Assembly (NCBI GenBank): GCA_958496175.1
Contig: OY292277.1
Location: 53,765,050 to 53,829,049 of the forward strand
Direction of reading: 5' to 3'
DNA length: 64,000 bases
Source: Sisyra terminalis
Taxonomy: Eukaryota; Arthropoda; Insecta; Neuroptera; Sisyridae
The notes beneath the pieces are model-generated. The model worked only from the letters and a program-made list of their open reading frames with translations. It was not told the origin of the DNA and ran no database searches. The translations under genes were made by a program, and so were the position numbers. Shown here in pieces: positions 48,813 through 60,800 of this stretch. Within the stretch, counting starts at the first letter, position 1. Each line of letters starts with the position of its first letter.

Positions 48813-51800
48813 ATGTCCGATGGTAAACGTTCCTCGAAAACCAGCAAAGTGTGGATGCATTTTTCCGAAAAGGATTCAGAAAAACGGGTGAAATGCTTGC
48901 ATTGTTCCAAAGGATTATCCATAAGCAACAGGTCCACGTATAGTCTTATTCGCCACCTGAAAGCAAAGCACCCAACTCTGGGAATAATCCCAACGTCCAA
49001 AGCACCTGATATCGATAAATCGCAAGTGGACGATACATCGAATGCTAATAGTAGTAAACTACTTGTCACCCGTAGATCTGTAAGTGTATCAAATGACTCG
49101 TTTATTTTGAAAGTGAGTTAAGTCCATTTCAAGAACAATCCCTATGATCATTTTTAACCATAGGAACATAAGAGGATACTAAGGAGGAGGGAATAATTGG
49201 CGTTTTTTTTAAAATCAGTAATTTGTGAAAACTTAGCAGTTAAATAATTAACATACTTTGATCTAATCAAAATAGGATTTTTTCGCTGACTTTGAACAGT
49301 TATACTGTGTATACAATATATAGAATATATTGCGGTCCAATTTATGTAGTATAATCTGATATAATAATATATAAAAATCATACCACAAACATAAATTTAA
49401 ACAGAAGTTCAAAAAAAAATTTTTTTTTACGTATTTCGATTGCCAAGCAATCTTCCTCAGTGGTCATCAAGTAGTTTGGATCACTACGTAACTGCTTTAT
49501 GATGATTCACAATTGATTGATTTCATTTGTGAATCATCCCAAAGCAGTTACGGAGTGATCCAAACTACTTGATGACCACTGATGAAGATTGCTTGGCAAT
49601 CGAAATACGTATCTCGGCAATACGTCACGAATATTTTTGTTTGAACTTCTGTTCAAATTTATGTTTATGGTATGATTTTTATATATTATTATGTATATTA
49701 AATTATACTACATAAATTGGACTGCAATATATCTTATATTTTGTATACACCATACTTTGATCTAGTTATAAGAAGAAAAATCACAGAAATGGACTTACGC
49801 CACTTTCAAAATAAACGAGTCAAATATTAGAAGATTTAATCAATGTCGCCTATGCAACAATAGTTACTTCATTAACATGAAATAAAAAATGTTAATAATT
49901 AATGTTACTAACGTATGCAAATCTGACATATTTTTGATTTAATTGCAACAAAAATAATTTTAATACAGCCAAAACAATCGAATATAAAAAACCAATTGGA
50001 TAAATTATTTTAGACCAAAAAATAGTTTAATTATTGACCTTTGACTTTTACTTGACTAAAAAAATAATGAATTTCCCAGGGCAAAACAATGAATGCTGAT
50101 AAAACAAACTTTGTGGTATTAAAATACACCGAAACCATTATAGAAACGTAATTAGAAACTTATGAATCAGCTATATATTGTCACTCAGTTCGGGAATTTG
50201 TGTAATGTTTATTTACATAAGAACGAAAGCATTGTTCAAAACTCATTCTATACGGCGAGGTTGTGGGAGGGAGGACAATTGAAGGGTCAAATTTAAATTA
50301 AACTTATTGAAATTAAGGTTTTTTTTTTTAGGTAAATATTTGATATCCAATAAACTCCACATTCTGGTTATTAGCGAGGCGTATGATTAAGTAACTTTGA
50401 GAAGTCATAGCAAAGAATTTCAAAATTAGGAATTGAAAGAAATCAGGGTTGGCTAGAAAATTGGCAGGAAATGTGAACATGGGGTAGGGAAACTCTAGTC
50501 TCCTTAGTTTTTTAAGGGCCACACTAAAATTATTTACAAAAATTCAATCGATTTGTCTAACCAATTGTGGAACTAGAATTAATGCAGGGTAACAATAGTT
50601 TGTCTAGGACATCCCTTAAAAAATTAGAATAGTGAAATCATTTTTTGTGCTCCATACAAAGAGATTGTATAACTAGAGTGAATGTTGCCTATAAACCAAT
50701 GTTAAATTCAAGCTGTCATTTCCCCTCAATTTGCCGAGTGCTCGTACCCCTTCCACAGCTTATTTGCACTAAATATATATTCTCTTCTCGTCGACATAAA
50801 AGTAGGGTTAGAATTTTGGTGGTTGACATGCAGTTAAAACATGTGGGCATCTATGACAGTTCAAATTTAATAGGTTAGGTCAATTTTTAAATATTTAATT
50901 AATTTGAGAATATTCCTAAGAAAACTAAAAAATTTGTCAAAATGAAATATAAAACAATGCATTGAATATATATATATATATATAATATTCATTTTCTTGA
51001 CTGTAATTATATTATTTAAGGAGTGAAGGAAAATGTGACAGTGGTAACAGTTCTAACGACGACCACGAGAGAGCGCCGGGCTTAAAAAAAAAAGGGAAAA
51101 AAATGGGGGCTCGATGACCTTGATTATAATTTTGACAGATCTATGAACAAATTCACTCTAGTCATAAAATCTCTGTAGCTCTATACAGTTCTGTTTTATT
51201 AAATAAGAAGACAATTCAGGTTGTTTAAAATCGTTTTTTTTTTTTGTTTCATATTTTTAATATTCAATTAGCTACGTTTCGTTACGTATCGTAACTTCAT
51301 CATTTTTATTTTTATTATTTATTGAATTTAAATTGAAAATATATTTTTTTTTTGTGACTCAAGCAGCCTGATGAAGTTACGATACGTAACGAAACGTAGC
51401 TAATTTGAAAATTAAAAAATATTAAATAAAAAAAAAAACACGAACTTAAACAAGCTGAATTGTCTTCTTATTTAATAAAAGCTGAGATCTGAATTTTATC
51501 ATCTGTTCAGTTTTATATGTTATAAAAACCGTCAAGAGGAAGGGGGGAATGTACCGAAATTGATTACTTTGTAAAAAAAACCACTTGTTTCAAGTTTTTC
51601 CTTTATAATCACTGAAATTGCATGGCTATAGTAAATGTACTTCTTATATCTCCTGATACATTTAAATTGTCACTTCCCCCCTCAATAAGCCGAGTGCTTG
51701 TAAAAAATAAATTTCCTCTTCGATTGAATTTAGGGAAAAAAAAGTTTGTAAATTATTAGTATCACCTCCGTTATCAATCCACAGCATCCCTCGCTGTACC

Positions 51801-54800
51801 AATTGTAACTTACCTTCAAGATTTATCAATTACGTTTAGAGAAAATTTGGTCTACCTCTAAAAATCACTGCACAATTATAACAATGAAGTATTGGCAGTA
51901 TGATGCATTGTCCGTTGAAAAAACCATTTTATTGCGGTCTCAGGTATGATACTGATGCAAGAAAAAGATAATAACAATCTTTGAAGCCGATTGTAAATCG
52001 TGGCAACATTTGAGCAAAATTGACGCAGAAATTTTTGAGCTTTTGAAATTTACACAAACCAATATAACAATTTTATATATGTAGATAAGAGATAGATAAT
52101 TCATTGCTTATTTAAATCAGTGGTTGTCAGAGGTGGCCAACCCACGAAATGTATCAGACTTTTATAAAAATATATACATTTTATAATGACCAAAGTGGTG
52201 AAAACCAATATATTAAAAATGTTTACAGTGTATCTAAATTTAGTATGGAGAATTTGAGATATAACTTCAAAAGTGGCCCGTGGAGTTATGATGCATTTCT
52301 GAAGTGGTCCACAATATCATTTGGGTTAGCCACCTCTGATGTAAAATATGCTGATTTTTTGATATCTTAAAAAAGAACATAAATATTTAATTAAATGATC
52401 CAATTTATATTCCATTAATGGATGTCCATTTAATTATTTTAATCGGTCTTCTTCTAAATGCAACTTTTATTATTAATAATTAAACGTAAATAGGCAACCT
52501 TTTTTTCTCAAAAAAATTAATTGAACTTGATTACAAAGTTTCTATCAAATCAGTAAAGCTGTCTTCAGATTGGAACCATAAATAAAACCAGAATAATTGG
52601 TACAACTATTTAAATTAGATTTGTTTGTGACCTTTAAACTTATTGTTGGCGAAACACGCCTAAGATGTACCTGAAAACAAAATATTATTAAAATCAATAA
52701 ACCTGTTATTGAATCATACGAAAGAATGCAGGTAGAAATAAATTTAAAATTCGAATTATCGACCTTTGGATCATAATGATCAATAATGTGACTGAAACCG
52801 GCTGCATTCCGAGTTGGTGTGAAATTGCAAACAATTCTCTACCTGGTGCCAACGGGTGGTATGAAATTAACATAATAACAGATTGAAGGCCAAAATGTGA
52901 GAAAAAGATAAGATTACAGGTGTCACTAATGCATTCGGAAACAGGTGTTAATTGATTTATAATTGACAACAAATAAGAAATACCTCAAACTGGTTCCAAA
53001 TTCCTGATTTACATATTTTTACCTGTCATTTTCTCGTTCACATTTTGGACTTTAAGCTTTTACTATGTTATTTTGTTTCAACAGTTGAAAGTACGATAAT
53101 TTGCATTCGACAATAGCTAACGAGTAAACTGGTTTCCCACTTAACGTGTGGAAGCCATAATGACAAGAGCCATAACAAAAATAATTTTATCTCTTATTAA
53201 TTAGTAATCTATTTAGGTAATTAAAATTAATTCAAGTCTATATTTTGCCTATACGTTTGAATTTAAATGTTCATAAGCTGTTAAGATAAAATCAGTTCAT
53301 TTCAATTCGATTATATATCTGTAAATGTAGTTTTAAGTTAATACTCATTCAATTATCAAACTGAATATATAAAAAAAAATGAAGAATATACGTTTTTGAG
53401 GGTTATATATATATATATATATGTAATAATATTTGCAATTTTTTTAAATAAGAAGACAATTCAGGTTGTTTTAGATCGGTTTTTTTATTTAATATTTTTA
53501 CTATTCAATTAGCTACGTTTCGTTACGTATGGTAACTTCTTCAGGCTTCTTGATTCACAAAAATAAAATATTTTCAATTTAAATTCAATAAATATTTTTT
53601 TTTATTTATATTTTTGTTGATCAAGAAGCCTGAGAAGTTACGATACGTAACGAAACGTAGCTAATTGAATATTTAAAATATTAAATAAAAAAAAACGATC
53701 TTAAACAATCTGAATTGTCGTCTTGCTGAGATCTGAATTTTATTATCTAATATTTGTAATGTTTTTAAGAAACAAACCCTATTTCAAATTTCATATCACA
53801 TCACAATTCATTATAAATTAACTGTCTTTCGAAATCGGAAATGATTGGAGCAAATTTATAGTGAAAATTGGTAACGAAATTACCAATGACTTGATTATCT
53901 CTGAAATTTTCTATGACAAAGAAACGATAGGAAACGAAAAAACGTGCAATCATCGACACACGATATTTGTTACAATGTATATAAATAATATCACGACCTG
54001 GCGTGTTCCATGTTTGCCTTAAACTGAAAGTTGAATTGGACTTAATATATTGGAAACTATAACTAGTATGCACGAAAAAATGTAAAAGATTATATTTTTT
54101 TCCAAATTCCAATTTTTTTTTTGTAATTTACCGAAGTAAAATTGGATATAGATGCAGCATTAAGGATTACTTTATTCCCATGTCGAAAATTATCAAAATG
54201 GAACTTAGGATCTATCCGATTAAGCATTTGGAAAATTGCACTCGCATCTAATGAAGAGATCTTACCTTGTTTTTATTGTTTTTCATCTAAGATAGCCATG
54301 GACTTAATCTCACATCTCTAACTCCTATACTAAGGGAGTAAAAGTAAATAAATATTTTTTTTATATCTTCATGAAATTGCAACTATGCGTGACTATCAGT
54401 AAACTAATTATAATATAATTTTTGTAATATAAGAAACTAAAAAACAAGAAGTATATGGTATTTTTGGGGGGTGGTTTTTTATATCAATCCCCAAAATGAC
54501 ACTTGTCAAAACAATATATTTTATATGTTAATTAGTTAGCCATCATATATTAAAGTTACAAAATGGTTAAATTAGTGGAACATAGTTAAAAAAAAATTAT
54601 AATCAAAGTATGTGGTCATTTTAAAAGAATGTATTATAGTTATTTCAATTGCCTATACATTAGACTGATTAAAAAAAAAAGATGATTTTTTTTTTAATTA
54701 TATCGAAAATATTTAAATTTTTAAACTTTATATTGATTTTACTGTGCTTTTTATCAGTTCAACCAAAAATATTTGTACAGATTATTTTCTAACTTTTGAT

Positions 54801-57800
54801 TACCTATCCAATGATATATAACTCACCTGTCTAAAGTAAAAATTTCTGTTTTCATCCCTAGGGAATACATTCCCTTAATATTTTTTTGAAACGATAAATA
54901 GCCTATAGTCTGTGGGAAATTGTGTTGTATCTTAATACCAAATTTCATTAAATTCGGTTGTTCCGTTCTTTAGTTAAATCGGGACGCACAGACAGACAAT
55001 TATGTTAAATTTGGAGTAAGGGCCTTTTGAAACAAAAATTTACCCTAAAATTGGGTTCAAAATCGAAATGTACAGACGTAAGAATTTTATATATTGGTAT
55101 AGATTAGACTGATTCAAAAAAAAATGATGATTTTTTTTCTTAGTTATATCGAAAATATTGTTGGGAATGACCAAAAAAAAAATGCTGTGAAAGTTTAAGC
55201 TCTTAATATTAAATATTAAGAGGTGCCGCATCGCAAATTTCGATTTTCCATTGAAATAACATGCGAACAATATTCTCTTGCACTTTGGAATTTTATAGCT
55301 CACGTTGGTGACAATATTTCGGAATGACCAAGGTAAATTCTTGTAGAAAATTGAACGATCTACAAAAAAGGTCCCCGACAAGTTTTTGATATATTTATTT
55401 CTTCAAAAGTTATTCGAGGTCAAAGTTGAACTAAAGAGAAGTTTCAATATTTTTTCAATTTTTTTGACGCAACCATCAATTTTATGAAAAAACTTTATAG
55501 GACTTTTTTTGTAGAGCACTTTTTTTTCTATAACTTATCTCTATAAAAGTTTTTGATATTTTTCACAGGTCCTAAGTTATTTCCATTAAACTGAAAATTC
55601 CCTGAATTATTATATTTTTAACATAAACATTATTTTTTTTATTTTAATTAAATAACTTAGGACCTGTGAAAAATATCAAAAACTTTTATAGAGATAAGTT
55701 ATAGGCAAAAAAAGTGCTCTACAAAAAATGTCCTATAAAATTTTTTCATAAAATTGATGGTTGCGTCAAAAAATTGAAAAAATATTAAAATTTCTTTTTA
55801 GTTCAAACTTTGACCTCAAATAACTTTTGAAGGAATACATATATCAAAAACATGTACAAGACCTTTTTTGTAGATCGTTCAATTTTCTACTGGAATATAT
55901 CTTGGTCATTCCGAAAAATTGTCACTAACGTGAACTGTAAAATTTCAAAGTGCAAGAGAATATTGTTCCCATGTTATTTAAATGGAAAATCGAAATTTGC
56001 GGGAACAATATTCTCTTGCACTTTGGAATTTTATAGCTCACGTTGGTGACAATATTTCGGAATGACCAAAGTATATTCTTGTAGAAAATTGAACGATCTA
56101 CAAAAAAGGTTTTGTACAAGTTTTTGATATATTTATTCCTTCAAAAGTTATTCGAGGTCAAAGTTGAACTAAAGAGAAATTTTAATATTTTTTTCATTTT
56201 TTTGATATTCTATATATTGTACACATAGTATGTTCCACCAATTTTGACCGTTTTGGAATTTAACATATGATAGCTCACTAATTAACATATAAAATTTTTG
56301 AAGTGAAACTTCTTATGGCACGGGGTGAGCCTAAAACGATACGAAAATGCGTCACGCTAAATAATATAAGGGGGGGGATATATAAGGAATAATCGGCTTT
56401 CACACGAGAAGCCGGTTGTTCCCTGTATCCCCACTACTAACTGCTAAGTGTGGAGAGTAAGGCCAGAGCGTTACTCGCTTTTGTGTCGCTGGCAGCTGCA
56501 CGTACAATATAATAATAATAATATTATACCCTCTCCACTATCCCCCGAATTCTGTGAGAAAGCCAAGTGAGTGACGCCGTTTTGTGTCGCAGCAGTTGCG
56601 CTTAGGCTTGTGTTTAAGCAGAGTGCTATTTTTTGAATAGTGGTTGAAAAAAAAAATTTGTGATCAAGTGGTACTGAAATTAAGTGGATTGTGTAAATTG
56701 AAAAATTGAACTAGCAATTTAAATTAAATTTATTATTATGAGGAAAACACCGGCAGAACGAGCAAAAGATTATCGTGATCGAAAGCGTGCAAGTAAGCCG
56801 CCCAAACAGCCGGCAAAAACTAACCGCGAACGTTGTCGTGCATATAGAGCACGCCAAAAACAATTGCGGGCTAATTCTAGCGGGGTGTCGAATAATAATA
56901 TTAGTGACATTGGGGAAATTCGAGAAAGTTTGAGAGTAACGCCACCACCTCGATCTAGTTCTCGAGATTGCCAACAATTGAACACAGATTTGAGCATCGA
57001 CGTTCAACCATCGACTTCAACCATCGACGATGCTAGCGGTTTAAATGTATTTGTAACTACAGATTCTTCTTTTTATTTAAAATTACCCTTTCTCGACCTT
57101 ATTACTAGCCACAGAAGTTTCACTTCTAACGTGTGTGGCGACCACACACTCTTTTTTTTTTTTTTGTAATTGGATATAAAATTGGATATAGATGCAGAAT
57201 TAAGGCTTACTTCATTCCCATGTCGAAAATTATCAAAATGGAACTTTAAAGGATCTAGCCCAGTGATTCCCAAAGTGGTCTATATCGACCCCTAGAGGTC
57301 TATGACAACCTGCAAGGGGTCTACGTCAGCGAAATAAAATTTGGGGGTCCATGAAATGAAAATGGGGGTCCACGATAGTGGATCTCCACACATTCACTGA
57401 TAGAACCTATTTACTTACATTATACTATCTTATAATATCAAGACATTTACATTATTTATAAAAGTACCTATGAAGTTATAAAAGTACCTATGTTTTTACT
57501 TTAAGGTTTTAGTACTAAACTTCACTGCAGTTAGAAATTTACAGGAAATCAATATCAGATAAGTAGGAGGTCTACCCAACACGGAAAAACATGGCAAGGG
57601 GTCTACGGCACAAAAAAGTTTGGGGAACTCTGATCTAGCCGATTAATTTTATTGATTGATTACCTTGTTTTTGTTGTTTTTCATCTACGGTGGCCATGCA
57701 CTTAATTTCACATCTCTAACCCCTATACTAAGGGATTAAAAGTAAATAAATATATTTTTTATATCTTCATGAAATTGAAACTATACATGACTATCAGTAA

Positions 57801-60800
57801 ACTAATTATATTATAATTTTTTGAGAATTTTTGCAATATAAGAAACTAAGAAACGAGAAGTATATTTTTGGGAGGTTGTTTTTTATATCAACCCCCAAAC
57901 TAACACTTGCCCAAAAAATATATTTTATATGTTAATTAATTAGCTATCATATATTAAAGTTCCAAAATGGTCGAATTGGTGGAACATAATCAAAATAAGA
58001 TTTTCTCGCTGACTTTGAACAGTTATACTGTGTATACAATATATAAAATATATTGCAGTCCAATTTATTAACATAAACTTGAACAGAAGTTCAAACAAAG
58101 TATTCGTGACGTATTGCCCAGATACGTATTTCGATTGCCTATCTTTATCAGTGGTCATCAAGTAGTTTGGATCACTCCGTAACTGCTTTGTGATGATTCA
58201 CAAAGATGATTTTTTTTCTTAATTATATCGAAAATATTGTTGGAAATGACAAAAAAAAATCGGCGAAAGTTTAAGCTCTTAATATTAATATTTATTAAGT
58301 GGTGCCGCATCGCAAATTTCGATTTTCCATTTAAATAACATGGCAACAATATTCTCTTGCACTTTGGAATTTTATAGCTCACTTCGGTGATAATATTTCG
58401 GAATGACCCAGGTATATTCTTGTAAATAATTGAACGATCTATAAAAAAGGTCTTTGTACAAGTTTTTGATATATTTATTCCTTCAAAAGTTATTCGAGGT
58501 CAAAATTGAACTAAAGAGAAATTTTAATTTTTTTTCAATTTTTTGACGCAACTATAAATTTTATGAGAAAATTTTATAGGACATTTTTTGTAGAGCACTT
58601 CTTTTACTATAACTTATCTCTATAAAAGTTTTTGATATTTTTTCACAGGTCCTAAGTTATTTAATTAAAATAAAAAAAATAAAAATTATGTTAAAAATAT
58701 AATATTTCAGGGAATTTTCAGTTTAATGCAAATAACTTTGTACCTGTGAAACATATAAAAAACGTTTATAGAGATAAGTTATGGAGAAAAAAGTGCTCTA
58801 CAAAAATTGTCCTAAAAAATTTTCTCATAAAATTGATGGTTGCGTCAAAAAATTGAAAAAATATTAAAATTTCTCTTTAGTTCAACTTTGGCCTCGAATA
58901 ACTTTTGAAGGAATAAATATATCAAAAACTTCTTAGAGACCTTTTTTGTAGATCGTTCAATTTTCTTCAAGAATAAACTTTGGTCATTCCGAAATATTGT
59001 CACCAACGTGAGTTATAAAATTCCAAAGTGCAAAAGAATATTGTTAAGTATACAGGTGTTAATATAGGATTTGATAAAAAAAAAATTTTAAACTATGTTC
59101 CATCAAAATAAGATTTTTTCGCTGACTTTGAACAGTTCTACTGTGTATACAATATATAGAATATATTGCGGTCCAATTTATGTAGTATAATTTGATATAC
59201 ATAATAATATATAAAAATCATACCATAAACATAAATTTGAACAGAAGTTCAAACAAAGCAGTTACGGAGTGATTCAAACTACTTGATGACCACTGAGGAA
59301 GATTGCTTGGCAGTCGAAATACGTAGCTGGGCAATACGTCACGAATATTTTTGTTTTAACTTGTGTTCAAATTTATGTTTATGGTATGATTTTTATATAT
59401 TATTATGTATATCAAATTATACTACATAAATTGGACCGCAATATATTCTATATATTGTATACACAGTATGTTCCACCAATTTTAACCATTTTGTAACTTT
59501 AACATGTGATAGCTCACTAATTAAGATATAAAATATGTTTTTTTTTTTGGTAGTAGTCATTTTGGGGGTTGGTATAAAAAACCACTCCCAAAAAATATAT
59601 TATAAACAACTTATTAATAGTCATGTTTAGTTTCAATTTCATGAAAATATCTTCAATAGGTTCTGAGAAAAAAAATATTTTCGTTAAGGGTTATTATCTT
59701 CACTATTCCTTTAATATAGGGGATAGAGATGTGAGATTAAGTCCATGGGTAACTTGGATGAAAAACAATAAAACAAGGTAAGATCTCGTCATTATACGCG
59801 AGTGTAGTTTTCAAATGTTTAATCGGCTAAATTCTTTCAAGTCCAAATTTCCCCCTTTACGAATAGGTGGTAAACTGAAAAATTCCTACTTATTTTAATT
59901 GCACATCCGATATTGGTATAGTAAAATTTGTTTGTCCCCCTGGCTGGATAACTTTAAACCATCCAAGGCCTGCTTGACTTGTTTAGATTAATTGAAAATC
60001 TAGGACTCGAACTTTTCTTTATCATTTGTTCCAACAAATGACAAACTATTTGAAAAATTGTTCGTAAATTATGTTCTATTATATATAGAAGGCTTTTTTT
60101 TTTTAATGTGGCACATTATTTTCTAATCAATAAAAAGGAAGATGCGTATGATTTTTTTTTTCTCCTACCTAATTATATACCTATTATTACGCAACTGTGT
60201 TAGTAGGTAATAAGCAACGAAAAAAAAATGAATGCTGATAATTATAGCACCAATTACGTCACATTAAATATTTTGTTTAATCTCATTATATATGAAAGCT
60301 TAATTGTTATGGTTATAACTGATCCTAATTAAATTTTTATCAAATTTGATCACAATTAACTAATTTATTCATAATTTTCTTTTCAAAAATAATTATTAAG
60401 TGGGTGGTTATGTGGGCGTTTTTTTTTTTGTTTTTGTTATCCACTAGGTGAAAGTTTTTTCGAGGTTTAAGTAATGTATAAAAACTAAACACTTTCCCTA
60501 TGGATTTCAAAACAATGTGGAGGATAATCAGTATATGATTAAAAGGGGTACCGCATAATTTTTAACTTATATTCTGTAGATCAGAGGGTGCTAGTATGTA
60601 CCTTATTGCGCAATTTATTAGTCATAACTTTGCAGCCTACTTTGTATAGAATGAGTTCCTAATTAATGCTTTTAGAAATGAAAGAATGCGAAATCCTAAG
60701 AATTGCGCACAAAGTGCTCGCAGAAGGATCAAAGTTCATGGGTTTTAATGAAGCAAGACCCAAAATTAAAAGAAGTTATCCCAGCTTCATATCTGACGAC

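Larger units (their letters stand above)
49266..49750. mobile_element. Family B palindromic insertion with 14-bp target duplication
   Basis: Flanked by identical CATACTTTGATCTA at 49252-49265 and 49751-49764. Two arms, each with a family B ribozyme region (minus at left, plus at right), meeting near 49515. Ends ATCAAAATAGGATTTTTTCG and TTGTATACAC as in the other copies. Confidence 0.85.
49092..49832. repeat. Inverted-repeat element, copy 2, split by a family B insertion
   Basis: GACTCGTTTATTTTGAAAGT at the left and its complement at the right (to 49832), flanked by AAAT. The interior matches 7690-7945 and is interrupted at 49266-49750. Confidence 0.75.
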
